Notes under the pieces: generated by a model
The model's input: the letters and a program-made list of their open reading frames with translations, nothing else
Told to the model about the DNA's origin: nothing
The model's database searches: none
Source of the DNA: Viscum album
Lineage: Eukaryota > Streptophyta > Magnoliopsida > Santalales > Viscaceae
Assembly (NCBI GenBank): GCA_963277665.1
Contig: OY728142.1
Coordinates: 5,842,001-5,906,000 of the forward strand
Direction: 5' to 3'
DNA: 64,000 nucleotides
Position numbers and translations under genes: made by a program
Shown here: positions 49,312 to 62,256 of the stretch, one piece after another
Layout of the letters: every line of letters begins with the position of its first letter
Numbering within the stretch: the first letter of the stretch is position 1

Positions 49312-50480
49312 ATGTCACTGTGTAGATAGCCTGCCAGAATTCAAGAGAGAGTTCATGATGATGGCCCACTGAGCGATGAGGCTTTGGTACAGGGACCTCT
49401 TAGGCGATGGTACCTTCAGGTGGTGTAGAAACGACACAACTACTCGTAGGGAAACAATTTTTACTAGCCCCACTAGCAGATAATGCACGCAGACTTAGCA
49501 TGCTGCATGAGTTCCAGTGGCAGAGGCCTCCGAGGTTTTGAGGTGAGACGGATCCGTAGGCGGATGAGGTCTGGCTGGAGTCTGTGGCTAGAGTTTTCCA
49601 CCTTGTTGGGACACCAGCAGACCATATGGTGATTCTAGATGCTAGTCTCTTCCAGGGAACAATAGGGAGATGGTGGAGCCCGATGCTTCAGTTGCACAAT
49701 GAGGAAACCCTTACCTGGATGGACTTTGAGAGACTCTTCATGGAAGAGTTCATACCAGCGACACTACGATTTGTGCATATTCAGGAGATACTGCACTTAC
49801 AATAGGGAATCATGACAGTGGCCCAGTACTCACCGAGATTCATTGAACTCTACCGATGCTCCACTGACATGGTATGAGTCCCTTTTTTCAGGGCCTGTTC
49901 CTTTGAGCAAGGTCTCCAACAAAGATCAGAGAATAGATGATATTGCTCAACATACTGACGTAGGATAGATTGTTAGAGTGAGCACTTATAGTGGAGAGAT
50001 TCCTAGATGAATAGGCACCGACAATGAGAGCTTCCACCGAATGACACATAGCCGAGTCATCTTTAGCTTGCATTAGGTGGATGATGTAGGGGCCTAAGTG
50101 GGCCACATGATCTGGTGAATGACATCAGTACATAGGGTCAGAGGTATAGATCTCACGGGACAGAGGAGGTCCGCAGAGGAGCAGACTATGCTACTCCTGC
50201 AGCGGGTATGGTCACATGGCTTGTGACTGCCTGACCCATTGCACTAAAGATCAGCAAAAGATCGAGGGACCACCAAGGAATATGCAGAGACTCGAGCGGG
50301 GAGGTCCGCAGGGCAGTAGACGTGGTAGAGGAGCTGGTTGTGCAGTAGGTGGTGGGGGGTGATTTGAGGTTCTACCGCCACCACCTCCAGGTGATCCAGC
50401 CCGACCTCAGGGAGTATGTGGACATGGGTGAGCTCAGTTTCAGGTAGCTCAGGCCTATAACCATGGCTCTTCATAGATTA
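49312..50480 (+). pseudogene. E2 gag pseudogene
   Basis: Begins after ttctttacag with ATG at 49312. The main Gag fold is in an open stretch 49584-49802: ARVFHLVGTPADHMVILDAS, RWW, ETLTWMDFERLFMEEF, LHLQ, then TAG where the partner glutamine run continues. Next come TVAQYSPRFIELYR and, after frame changes, a zinc knuckle CYSCSGYGHMACDC at 50189-50230 with all four CCHC ligands intact, unlike E1 and E3. Several stops and at least two frameshifts separate these parts. Confidence 0.88.
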
Positions 50481-50484
50481 CTCG

Positions 50485-50860
50485 AGGTATGATATGTTTC
50501 TACATCACCCTATCTACAGTTCTTATAAAAACAGGTTCCAATCACTCTTTTATTTCCACGACTCTCATTCAGAGCTTGGAGATCCCAATGGAGCCGTTGG
50601 CTTGATCCTTATGATTAGATACACCTACAGGAGATGATTTGATGATAACGCACTAGTGCTAATAATGTGAGATTACTCTAGGAGGTGAGAGCTTAAACTA
50701 GGATCTCCTAGTAGCAGTGTCGAGGCACTAAGATTTCATCTTGGGTATGGAGTAGTTATCCACAATCAATGCTCAGATCTATTGTTTTAGGTTCAAAGTG
50801 CAGTGTGGCCACAAGTATGGGACCAGGTTTTCAATAACCAGTGAGAAGGTAACCTTTTTA
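50485..50860 (+). pseudogene. E2 aspartic protease pseudogene
   Basis: The active-site loop reads TVLIKTGSNHSFIS at about 50516-50557. The catalytic aspartate is lysine (aaa at 50528-50530), a different lesion from the valine in E1. A downstream FILGME segment sits near 50737-50755, and VCGHK and TSEKV words lead to the RT linker. Confidence 0.78.
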
Positions 50861-50887
50861 GCTTAATATGGACTTTCTCAGAGGAGG

Positions 50888-51900
50888 GTGGAACTGATTA
50901 CTCATCATTTTTCTTGCCATACCCTCAGAGAAGTTGACAAGAGGACTTCAAGCTATCCTGTAGTGGTGGACCAATATACTGATTTCTCCCTTGAGGATGT
51001 TCCAGGACTACCTCCTTGTAGAGACATAGACTCCTACATTGACTTATACCCTAGGAAAGAAGCGATATCTACACCAGCATATCAGATGGGTCCCATGGAG
51101 CATTGTGAGTTGAGGGTACAACTAGAGTACTTGAGGAGGAAGGTATTCATAAGGCACGATGTTTATCCCTGGAAAACCCCAATTTTGTTCACCAAGAAGG
51201 CATATGGGATTTTGAGGATTTTCAGGGACTATCGGTGCCTAAACCAGGTGACTATGAAGAACAAGTATCTATTCCGAAGGATTGATTATCTCTTCGACAA
51301 ACTGATGTGAGCTCAATGTTTTTCAAAGATTTACATGAAATCAGGATATCATCAGTTGAGGGTATGAGATGAGGATGTACCGAATACGACCTTCAGATGC
51401 TTGTATGGCCACTATGAGATCTTGGTGATTCCATTCGGTGTAACCAACACCCCGGATTTTTCATGTGACTCATGAATAGGATCTTACATTCTTACCTAGA
51501 TCAGTTCATGGTGGTCCTCATTAACAACATCGTGGGGTACTCAGCATTGGAGGAGGAGCATGCCGCTCATTTGTAGATAGTTCTCAATACACTCTGATAG
51601 AACCTTATTTATGGTAAAATCTCTAAGTTCCATTTATAGATCCAAGAGGTCCACATTCTGGGGCATGTTATCATGGAGGAAAGATTTGTAGTGGATCCGG
51701 TGAAGATAGAGGCAACGATTTCTTGGGAGCCAATGACGAGTGTGACTGAGGTGTAGAGTTTCCTAGGGTTGGTTGGGTACTATAGGAGATTTTTAACCGA
51801 ATTTTCTAGAGTAGGATCACCATTTTCATCTTTGAAAAAGAAGGGAAAGTCTTTTGTATGGATGGAGATATGCTAGTAGAGTTTCCAGAAGCTGAGGCGG
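50888..51900 (+). pseudogene. E2 reverse transcriptase pseudogene
   Basis: An open stretch of 140 codons (50888-51307) covers the linker (SYPVVVDQYTDF, LPPCRDIDSYIDLYP) and fingers (WKTPILFTKKAYG, FRDYRCLNQVTMKNKY, IDYLFDKLM). The palm continues with SKIYMKSGYHQLRV-like text, [16 protein letters not shown], a frameshift, then FMVVLINNIVGYS. Both catalytic aspartates are asparagine (aac aac at 51523-51528), each a G-to-A change. The thumb shows HILGHVI and FLGLVGYYRRFLTEF at about 51761-51803. The linker frame is the least damaged coding stretch of E2. Confidence 0.92.
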
Positions 51901-51909
51901 AGACTGACG

Positions 51910-52320
51910 AGTGCCATCATCTTGAGGCTACCGAGAGAGGGTGTTGTGTACGTAGTCTATTATAACACATAAGGGACAAAACTAGGATGTTTCCTGATGC
52001 AGGATCAAGTGGTGATCGCCTACAACTCATGATATTTGATACAACAAGAGAAAAAGTATGCTATCCATGACATGAAGTTAGCCCCAATGGTATTTTCCTT
52101 GATGATGTGGAGGCACTAATTGATGGGTGAATGGTTTACTATCTTCTATAATCAATAGAGTCTCAATAATATATTCTCATAGAATGAACTGATCTTGATA
52201 CAGTGGTGATGGGTAGAGCTCCTTTAGGACTTTGACTTTGAGATATTCTACACTCTTGGGAAGGGAAACATGGTGGCTGACGCACTCAGAAGGAGGTCTA
52301 GTTTACAATTGCTAAGTGAG
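51910..52320 (+). pseudogene. E2 RNase H pseudogene
   Basis: Readable as VVYYNT, a stop, GTKLGCFLMQDQVVIAYNS, then QQEKKYAIHDMKLAPMVF, MMWRH, LMGEWFTIFYNQ and SLNNIFS. The tether is DFDFEIFYTLGKGNMVADALRRRSS, at about 52225-52300. Two acidic positions (YYN for YYD, FYN for YSD) are now asparagine. It continues from RT; about seven stops, mainly TAG and TAA. Confidence 0.9.
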
Positions 52321-52479
52321 GCGACAGAGTAGCTAGCTGCATTGCAGTTATCATTTGTGTATATTGAAGGAGCATCTAACCTCCAATATATAAAGTCACT
52401 ACCACACTCCTTTAGTGAGTTAGGGAGGCTCAACTTGGGGACGTTGACTGTGAGACCTAATGTTCTCAGATATCCTTAG

Positions 52480-53560
52480 GATAGGCTCCTGAAAGATTTC
52501 ATGAAGGTGGGGAGCATGTCATCCTTTTCAAAAGATGCACCATGTTACCAATGATGATATGAGATGAGGTGTTGAGAGAGTTCCACACATCCCCTTTTGT
52601 GGTACATTCTGGTGAGGGAAAGATTTACCAAAACCTCCAGTGCCGGTACTAGTGTCCAGGGATGGAGAAAGCAATGGCAGAGCTCGTTTCATGATGCCTC
52701 ACTTGTCAGCAAGTGAAGGCTGAACATCAGGGTCCAGCAGGCTGAACACATCCACTTTAGGTGTTGGAATGGAAGAGGGATGGCATCTCCATGGACTTCA
52801 TGATGGGGTTACCCTATAGGTCTAGGGGCCACTACTATATCTAAGTGATCATTGACTGACTCACCATGTCGGCCCACTTCCCACCCCTTCGAGATCAGGG
52901 ATCAGTAGAGGGTGTGAGACACATCTTCTTATAGAATATAGTACAATTTCATGGGGTGACATCGATGATCATCTCATATTGTGATACTTGTTTTACATCC
53001 CATTTGGGGAAGGGACTATAGGAGGAGTTCAGGACTCAGCTACGTTTGAGCACCGCCATTCATCTTCCGATAGATGGTTAGATGGAGCAGACTATATAGA
53101 CACTTGAGGACATGCACTGTGCTTGTGTCCTTGATTTTTTCCATAGTTGGGAGGACCACCTGCCACTGGTAGAGTTTTCCTACAACATCAATCACTCCAC
53201 CATCAGCATGGCATTGTTTGAGGCCTTGTACATGCAACCATGAATATCACCTATATGATGGAAAAACCTAGGGGAGTCTACACTTATAGGTCTAGAGTTG
53301 GTACAGGCTACCACTGAGAATATGCGGATCATCCAGTAGTGGATTAAGACTACATAGAGTAAGAAGAATTTTTATGCTGATAGGAGATAGAGAGCCTGAA
53401 AGTTTGAGAAGGGGTGGGGGGCAGTCATGTCTTCCTACAAATCTCACCTTCAGGAGGTTGATGTATATTTGGACTGGGCGGCAAGCTATATATGAGGTTC
53501 ATTGGAAATTTCCAAATTCTCAGCAGATTTGGAGAGGTGGAATATTGCCTAGAATTTCCC
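52480..53560 (+). pseudogene. E2 integrase pseudogene
   Basis: The zinc-binding half shows VVHSGEGKIYQ and CLTCQQVKAEHQ (52600-52735). The core has WKRDGISMDFMMGLPYRSRG (about 52768-52825), YCDTCFTSHLGKGL and LSTAIH with TLEDMHCACVLDF (52975-53135). The C-terminal part is HLPLVEFSYN, SMALFEALY, LGEST and FEKGW. The first core aspartate and the later CD pair are readable. Stops are scattered, and the tail has lost the usual HDVFHVS motif through frame changes. Confidence 0.9.
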
Positions 53561-53687
53561 CCACAGATTCAATAGGTGCAAAACATTTTATAATTTTCAT
53601 AGTTGAGGAGATACGTGGATGATCCATCACTCGTACGAATGGGGAAAGCTGTATGTTGATGATGTGGTGACATTCGTGCAGTTCCTA

Positions 53688-53828
53688 GTGGAGATAGAGG
53701 ATCGAAAGTAGAGGGTGCTATGGGGGTGGTCGATCCCGCTAGTGTGAGATCAGTGGTAGCACATAAACTTCAAGAAGAGCACATGGGAGAGGGAGGCTCA
53801 TATTCGTGCTCAGTATGCCCATTTGTTT
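53688..53828 (+). pseudogene. E2 chromodomain remnant
   Basis: VEIEDRK, a stop, RVLWGWSIPLV, a stop, DQW, a stop, HINFKKSTWEREAHIRAQYAHLFS. The tryptophan before ERE, a stop in E1, is kept. Placement just before the polypurine tract is as in E1. Confidence 0.83.
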
Positions 53829-53867
53829 TCTTAGAATTTTTTGTGACTTTCAAGGATGAAAATCCCT

Positions 53868-53880
53868 AAGATGGAGAGAA
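53868..53880 (+). promoter_or_regulatory. E2 polypurine tract
   Basis: aagatggagagaa abuts tttaaagaccc, the 3' LTR start. Confidence 0.82.
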
Positions 53881-56706
53881 TTTAAAGACCCATAAATTAC
53901 ATATATCTATTTTTTCAAATTATATAATATTATTACGAGACTACGAAAATTGACGGCACCTAATTCTGAGGCCTAGAGAGCCCGAAACAGAATTTTGAAC
54001 ATTTTTTACAGTACGTTCAGTAAACATGATGGCAAGAATTTTTATCTTTTCCAACCAGTGATTAGATTAAAAATCTGAGGGAACCATTGAATTCTCAACG
54101 CTGGGATTTTCTTTTTCAAAGATTAACTATGATCGGAAAAGGTCGAACAAAAATGTTAATTTTTGTAATTTCAAAAAAAATAACTAAAAGCAATTTTATT
54201 CTCTCTTTAAATCCACTAAGTGATGTTTGTTGGACTATAGAGTTAATATATAATTTAATAACCTATTACACATGGTTGTGAAACCGCAACTTCGAGTAAG
54301 AAATGAGTTCATTAATTAATTTATTAATGAATCACATTGATGAGTGGAGAGTTAAAATCTTTTACTATAATAATTTACAAATCATTGGATAAAAGGATTA
54401 GACAATCGTAGGAGAACTCTTGACAAAATAATGGAGTAAAATCCTCTCCATTTAAGAACAAAGAATGAACGATGTCATTGAGGATTCGATCCAATGATCA
54501 ACGAACACCAATGAACATCTTCGAAGAATGTATTATACTTTTTTCCATCAGTGAATACAACATGTACATGGTAGGGTTTTTGTTTATTGGAAGTTAATTA
54601 TTGAATCAACCTACCCCATTCTTAAATTATATGACAAATGCAGAACAACCAAATAATGGGTTGATATGCGATTTTTCTGAATCTGCGGGTGGTTATTGTG
54701 AGAAATTAATCTAGTTATTGATTTAATTAATTTACCCTGTTAAAACACTAACACAGAGGGAATGAGCCAATCTGAACAGGGCTCGGATCCTCCACACCAC
54801 TCAGTTTTGATGCATTCTTCATGAAAAAATGCTCAACTTGATGGAAACGTGGAACCGAGGGCCACGTAGTGAATGTGGTATCCTGGGAGGCCCATAGGCA
54901 CAGACGAGAAGAAAATTGGACCACGAGTGCTTCACAGGTGGGTTGTGGAAGTGTTGATGGTGCAACACCACTAACGCAGTGGTGCTGGCGACCAACGATG
55001 GTGAAGAGGTGGTGGCACCCGAATGCATCGGGGTGGATAGAGGGAAACCAACTGACGCTGACCGAGTTGATGACAGGAAGCACACCACAACTCCAGATGC
55101 AACATTGGTGGACCCGCGTATGCGGGTCCTGATATTGACCGGTCCACTAGACCAGTCAACTGGAAGGGTGACGCCAACCTGGTGTAGCTATTGGAAAACC
55201 CGAATGGACCCATGTCCTTTTGGGGGAACTGGGACTGTGTTCAGCTGGCTGGACGCACCCAACTGGCAGACCGAGCCAGGTCCAGCCGATCTGGTTCGGG
55301 CCGGGGCTAGCTAGGCCCAACTGGCCGGGTCTGACCCAAGTTGGGTCGGGTAAACCTAGACCATGTTGGGTTGGCCGAGACTATGTCGGGCTGGGTTGGT
55401 CCGATCGGGTCAGGCTGGACCGAGACCAAGTTTGACCCCATTACGCTTAAAGGGCCACAACTTCAAAACCAGACGTCGGTTTGATGGACCGTCTGTGGAT
55501 CTGGAAATCTTGGGACGAGATAGTAATTTTTAGATACTTATAATGGGGTTTTTGAGAAATTTAGGGTACATCTGATTTAGATCAAACTCGAATCTATTCG
55601 GGCCCTCGGTACGATAATGCTTATAACTTACAGACCAATTGTCCGATCAAAATGTCGTCTGTTGCATTGGAACCCTTATGAAATGGAGGTTCTATAAGTT
55701 ATTTATTCATGGGAATTTGTGGTATTTGAGTTTAGACCAATGGCTTGAGGATTAGAACCTATGAAACTCAAGTGCAGCTAGTATGAGAATATTGTGGATA
55801 GCTGCCATGTGTAGGGAGAACCTTTGTGGATCAGCATTAGTGACTTACGACCTTATGTGGATCGAAGAATTACGACCCTATATGGATCAGCAGTAGTGTT
55901 ACCCGATGAGGACCAGCCTTAGACTGGCCCGTCGTGGATCAGTGACTTATGAACCTGTGTGGATTGACGACTTACAACCCTCTGTGGATCCATGACTTAC
56001 GACCCTGTGTGGATCAATGAATTACGACCCTATGTGGATTATCAATAAAACAAATTCTTTATGCTTTTGTAATGGAACATATCAATAGGATAAGATGATT
56101 TAACTTTAAAACTAATCATAATTATTCTTGTTTTTTATGTTATATACCTGGTGTGAGTTGTGTTTTTTAATTTATTCCTTGAGATTGTGATCATGCTTCG
56201 TGGTTTTCCATTGTGGATTCTGGGAGACCTTCGGTGGTCTCCGGGTCCCTAATGGGTATTGTTATACTCCCCTCTGCATGGGCTTCACCTGGAATTTGTA
56301 GTGTTTTTTGTAGATGACGAACAGCTTTGACCGTGATCTGGGAGGAAAGACTAGATGGTGCACGGAGGTGACCAGTTGATGTGGAGAGCCACAACGACGA
56401 GTTATACCTACCCTTCAGGTAGGGTCCTTGGAGGATGACCCCAGGATATATTTTTGCCTTTATATTGTACTTTCTTTTAGTTGGGTTTGAATATTAGCCA
56501 ATTCTACTTTAGTTCACACTTTTTTAATTTCAGTAGTTAAATCACATGGTTTCCCTTATTGTGTACCCAGTTTGTTTGTTTGTAGGTTTAAAGTCAACGC
56601 CTTCCCTTCTTGGGGATATGCCTTTCTGATACTAGTCACCAACTCTGGCCTATGGAATGTGGGCTTGGGTAGTCACGACACGAGCCCTAGGGGACAATTC
56701 GTGACA
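53881..56706 (+). repeat. E2 3' LTR
   Basis: From tttaaagaccc to gtgaca. Same order as the 5' copy: TATA-like ggataaaagg (54387), GC island (54840-55440), 27-base array (55817-56045) and U5 tail. Several overlapping frames of 70-110 codons in the GC island are not called as genes. Confidence 0.92.
55817..56045 (+). repeat. 27-base tandem array in E2 3' LTR
   Basis: About eight units of cgaccctgtgtggatcaatgactta type; counterpart of 48141-48370. Confidence 0.85.
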
Positions 56707-59426
56707 TCGCCTATACATGAATTATTCTACACTGGAATTTTCATACATGGAATATATACTTAGCCATTTTTTCAAGATTTCATTCCAATTAGAACTAGTT
56801 TTCCTCCACTTTGACTCTAGATGTTCTTAGCCACTCATAAACATCATTAAATTATCCCCAAACATCATCAAATGAATTTTTGAATTATTATAATAATTCC
56901 AAACTAATTATAATTAATTTATGTGGTTTTGGAGAATATAAAATAATCCACATAGAGTGTGTACTCAAATACCTATATTAGGTTAGGTGAGGTTCTTATT
57001 AATTCAATACTAAGACATATTTATTCACTTCAACCTTGATCCAGGAGTGTAAAAACATTATACATGTAGTAGATAACATGATTTTCACTCCATGGATGGT
57101 TCTCCTATTTTAGTTATCTCTTCTAAAATAATTGAATATATTTTGTTTGGGATCTTCATATCCTTATAGGATCTCCATCCATAGGTTCATTGGCCATCAG
57201 TTATTCCATTCCATATATTGATGAAAATTATTCTTAATATATATATCTTTTCATAGATATTAATATCATCACTTTAAATTGTATAATGTAATATGATATT
57301 ACGAATTTGTCCATACAGATATTACAAGAATAAAACACTTCTTAATAATTGAATTATAGTGTATGGGTATCATATCTTCTTTATTTATTGGTTTGATAAT
57401 TAATACAACATTCAATTCATTCCCATTGTATAATGAAATTGACTGTTAAAATAAGATTAAGTGATAATAAGAATATGTGGAAAAAAATAAAACCATCAAC
57501 CAAAAAGTAACTTCAATGTCCCAATTTGGAATTTTAATCAAACCCACATTTACTCTAATATTAAATTGCATTATTCTCCTCCCAATTGAAAATGGATTCA
57601 AAAGGGAGTACATTATTCTCTCCCTAAATGTAAGGTTCTCTTTCCTCTTTCCCTAATTATCAAGATAGTTTTGTGGGAGGACTTCCTCAATTTTCAATTC
57701 TTCTCCACAAATAATTTTTGATACCACATGAGATATGATACTAATTGTAATATGATACTATTTTAAATTAATGTTTAGATGTCAACTAATAACACTTTTT
57801 AAAACTCATGGGGAAGAATTTCATCAAATACCTCTCTCTAATTATGACATTAATTTGGCAGGAAATCATCAACATACTCTCTCTATATATTAGAAATCAT
57901 GATAGAATGTGATATTCTACTTAATATAGCTCTCCTATATCACCAACATTACTATAAAATCCATGATAGAATGAAATAAGCAGGAATCACTACTTGTGAG
58001 TGAAATTCATTGTATGAACTAATGATCAGTAAAAATAATCTAAATTCACTATCATCATATTTTAATTATCAAGGTGCCATAAAAATTCATCTCTAAATAT
58101 ACATGGTTAAACCTTCGTAGAAAAAAACATTAAATTTTTAGACAACATTTTTTTCAACATTTTTACATTTGATACCTTTTTATTTATTTATCACTTTTGG
58201 AGGCAGCAAATATATATTATTTTAAAAAAACATTAGGAACCTATACCGACTTAAATAGATACATCAAAATATTTCAAGTTACAGTTCATCCCAACAAGTT
58301 ATATAAACATTCCCCCTTGATAAACATAATATGTACTTGTTAAAGAATAGTTGAAGAATGAAAACAATACCACATCCTTTAGATTTGAAGGGGATTTCAA
58401 TATTTATTGAATAAAGAAAACAGATAAATTCAAGAAGATTCATTAATTATTAAGACCCCCCTAAATGGAATATTCACCAAATTTCATCATCATAAATAAA
58501 AATCATTTAAGATCCTTGAAAAAAAATATAGGATGGTGTATATTCTAATGCACTTCAGTTGTTGCACTCGAGCTGATACTTCATCCTTAACACATTCAAA
58601 TTATTCTTTGAAGCTTAAAAATGGATTTGTTTATCCATACATGAATCCCCTTTATATTTCAAGGTTTTTTCACCTTTTGGAATCATGGAATTTTTTTCAT
58701 TTACAATTTCATTCCAAGATATAGTATCCTTCTTATCTTGAGCTAGCCTAACATTCTCAATCATTGATTCTTGCTCCATCCTCCTTGCTCTTTTCCTTCA
58801 GTTCAGTCATTATAAGTAAACATTATTTTGTAACATATTGAACCTTCATCAATGGTGTTAATTTTATCTTTTTTACAATAGATTTTAAAAATGATTACTC
58901 TAGTTCTTTTCCCTTTTGTTTGACATGCCCCTGAAAAACAATCATACATTTAATAATAATGTTTCTTTCCTAGTTTAACTACCCACACACTTTCTTAATA
59001 GATTTTCCTTACCCTTTTTGGGTAGCTTCTCAGTGTCATAATTTCTCCACTTACTTGTAGGTATTATTTTTATTGTATATTTTGAAATTTTACGCCAACA
59101 ATTTATGGCCAATATTAACCTAAAAATCATCTTATTTTTCTTTTAGGAATATTATGTTTAGATTTAGAATATTGATATTTTTTTAAATTTTCAACAAACT
59201 TTTGGGGTTGGATTGGGGCGATAATACTCTATGAATTATTCACTCCCACCCTTGATACATTGATGGGTTTCCCATAATTTTTATAAAACAAATTTGTATA
59301 GATTTAACTTTTTTTCTAGAACATTCAAAGAATCCAACTTTAGTACTAATTGAATGAAATGGTATGTGGGATACCTTTTTCAAATTGAATGAGGTGGTTG
59401 ATACACCAACAAATCCTAATCATTTT
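56707..59426. other. Possible copia interior, not readable
   Basis: AT-rich DNA between E2 and the CACTA element. On the minus strand around 58500-59350 there are lysine-rich frames (for example WNEIVNEK and KLPKKGKE words) that would suit a decayed copia gag, but no diagnostic motif (zinc knuckle, integrase or RT box) was found. The + strand frame 58533-58724 is not called. Confidence 0.35.
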
Positions 59427-61312
59427 CACTACTACAATTATAGTTTTTTATAGTGTTATAAATGGGACTATAATTGTTATATCTACACAAGTGATGTTAA
59501 AGGGAATGTTTTAACAGCTCTCACAAAAACCACTTTTTAAGGGGTCCTTCAACAAAACCTTTTATCACTATTAAATCCCCCCTTTACCAACCCTTTTTTA
59601 GAACCATTAAATACCCCTTTAATATTGATTTTTTAACACTGTTATAGGGGGGCCTTAATAGTGTTTTTAGCACTGATAAAGTCCCCCTTATTAGTTCCAA
59701 AAGAAGTTCTTTTAAAAGGATAATTTTTTTTTCAAACCTCTGTTAGACTAACCCCTTTATCAATGCTTTCATGAACGCTTTAATAGTGCTCCACCCCCAT
59801 GTCATATCCTTTCACCCCAAAACACCTTTAATATCAGTTTTTAAATTTCTAACCTCCTACACACACTTGGATTCGATCCCTACACCAATCCTTTAAAGAT
59901 GGAGCACCTTTACCACTTTACTATGTTTTTTTGTCTCTCTCTATATATATGCACATATATTTTTTCATATATTTTTAAAATTATTTTTAAATAAATATAT
60001 AAAATATGTGTGTGAGTGATATATATACTTATATTTATTTAAATATAGTATTTATTATATTCATTTACATATACTAGAATATAATATAAATATATATCTA
60101 TTTATTAATACACACATATAAGTATATATAAACAGTATATATATTTTATATTGTAAAAAATGGGTAGATATTGTTTGAAATACATTTTTAGAAAATGAAT
60201 TTATTTGAATATATTATAATATACATACAAATATGTATTTTTTAATTATTGACTCACACATGTTTATATATAATAATTACTTTTATAGGTGTATATAAAC
60301 ATATTAATGTATTTCTATAAGGAAAATAAAATGGATATTTTTTTTTAATTTAAATAAAATTAATTATAAATATTTATTGAATATATTTAAAAATACAGTT
60401 TTACATAAATATGTTGACATATTTATTTATACAAGTTATTTATTGTAAGTAAATATTAGAAAATATGCATATATTTATTTATAAATAAAAATACACAGTG
60501 AAAATGGATAAAATTTACAAATAATGATATCAATATCAAATATAATCCCTAGGAATAAATTCAATCTCCACTAAAAATAAGAAACCCCCTTAAACGAGGA
60601 AAAAATTCCATGGAATGTTAAAAAATTAGGGTACTATGAAAAAACTCAGTTTTAGAGGGACTATGGGCCTTTTTTGGCCACGAAAAATGTCACCAAGGGT
60701 TCCCCCAGTCAATATTGTATAGATCTCGTCATAGGCTTCTATTTGATTTGTGGTATATCCCAAATAGACACTCGGATCAAAAGTTATTGTCGTTTGAAGT
60801 TGAAGTCATTTTTCAACTTATCTTAGACCGTTCATCAATTGATTTAATGTCTATATCATTCAAATGCTATTAAATGACTATTATAAAATAATACTTAGAA
60901 ATTGTTTTATTAATACTATTTTTCAATTATTATATAAGATATTTTCGCTGAATATATTTTATATTATTTTTAAATTCCTATTTAGCCTTATCTAAAACTT
61001 ATTTAAAATATATATATTTTATTTATATCAATATAAATATTTTTTATATTAATATATTATTTTTAGTGAAATATATTATTTTTTATAAAATATACCCTTT
61101 ATCAGTCCTTTTTTCTAGCACTAATAAATGGGGCCTTTATTACCACTTTTTATAAGCGATGATAAAGAGCCCCCTTTGACAGTTCTATTTAGCATTGTCA
61201 AAGACCCCCTTTATCATCGCTTTTTATAGTGCTAATAATGGGTTCTTTAACAGTGCTTTTAGATAGTACTATTAAATCCTGAGAACTGGATAAACCCAAT
61301 TTTGTAATAGTA
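59427..61312. mobile_element. Non-autonomous CACTA DNA element
   Basis: The left end is CACTACTACAATTATAG; the right end reads aattttgtaatagta, the inverted counterpart with the final G changed to A. Three-base direct duplications ttt flank it (59424-59426 and 61313-61315), the size expected for CACTA insertions. Sub-terminal regions (59480-59860 and 61090-61290) are full of short motifs in both orientations such as aacagtgctttt, agcactgataaag and accctttatca. The interior is an AT microsatellite plus a conserved block at 60530-60840. At 1.9 kb with no transposase frame, it would have needed an enzyme supplied by another element. Confidence 0.85.
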
Positions 61313-62256
61313 TTTTTACCACATGTATGTGTACCTTTTGAGGAAATTCCCATATCTAAAACTTGAGTGGTCGAAGCTTCCTTATAAATTCATTGGGAAG
61401 ATCCCGTTTGACTAAATCCATATAATTTAGTTTCATTTCTAAATCCAAACATTTAATGTTGAGAGATTATTTTTTAGTATTAACTTACATTAATATATCT
61501 TCCTAGATACTTTCCATATTCAGAATATTATCTTCATGCAACTATATTTTTTTCACCAATAGACTCACCAACCCTTTTTGTTTATTTGATTTCACATCCA
61601 GTTGGATTCCTTGATATCTATTGAAGTTCTATGGTGTCTATAGAGTACATTGAAGGACTTATTAATAACAAATTTCTCATAATAATATCTGTATAATTAT
61701 TCATCTATCCTGGAAGATATTTCATTAAAAATATTAATTGATTCAACTTTTTATTTAATTAGTCTTTTTATAGATTTAAAATTTCCAACTTATTTGGACA
61801 ATGCATCTTCTGTTTCATCAACCTCTTAGGTCAAATATTCCTTTTCATTCTATAATACATTTATATAAATTGATAAATACACAAAAAGTTTAGTCGGAAA
61901 TTTTTTGGATATAGTCCTTGATATAAAAATATAAAAAATCAACTATTTATCATTTTCAAGCCCCTTAAATTTGGGACAAATTGAATTCACTTAAAATGAT
62001 GAATCCCACTCACTGAATTTATAGAACATAAACCACTCTGATTTCCTTCTATTTAGGGTGATTACTATTTTTTTCAAAATTTTTGTTCTATTTCATTCTT
62101 TTATTTTCCATATCCTTTGGAAATACTTTCACTTCTGTTGAAATAGTAATGGAATCATTTTTTCCATATTAGGATCTTAACTCATCTCAAATATTCGCGA
62201 AATAAACTCAGATAAAATTAAATGGGTCTCTTGTTTAGATCCAATTATGAGGTAAC
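61313..62256. other. Possible copia leader/gag region, not readable
   Basis: Directly downstream, on the minus strand, of the copia primer site. Minus-strand frames give stretches such as RTISKKFPTKLF and DETEDALSK, which could be gag, but nothing diagnostic. Confidence 0.35.

Larger units (their letters stand above)
46250..56706 (+). mobile_element. Chromovirus E2 (Ty3/gypsy), complete but dead
   Basis: A sister of E1: 5' LTR 46250-49030, primer site, gag, protease, RT, RNase H, integrase, chromodomain, polypurine tract, 3' LTR 53881-56706. The LTRs differ at roughly one base in five over the first 140 by eye, so it is no younger than E1. Stops are fewer in places (the zinc knuckle and an uninterrupted RT start at 50888-51308), but catalytic residues are lost. 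Flanking five bases are tctct and tcgcc, at best a degraded target duplication. It lies between the two copia LTR copies. Confidence 0.93.

Noticed and set aside
54748..55435. Cluster of 70-110-codon frames on both strands
   Set aside because: Same reason: GC island of the E2 3' LTR, low-complexity R/S/T/P/W composition, not conserved with 47196-47577.
59865..59900. tRNA-like ggattcgatccc text
   Set aside because: Resembles the T-arm of a tRNA but has no acceptor stem or anticodon arm; such text is common in CACTA elements.
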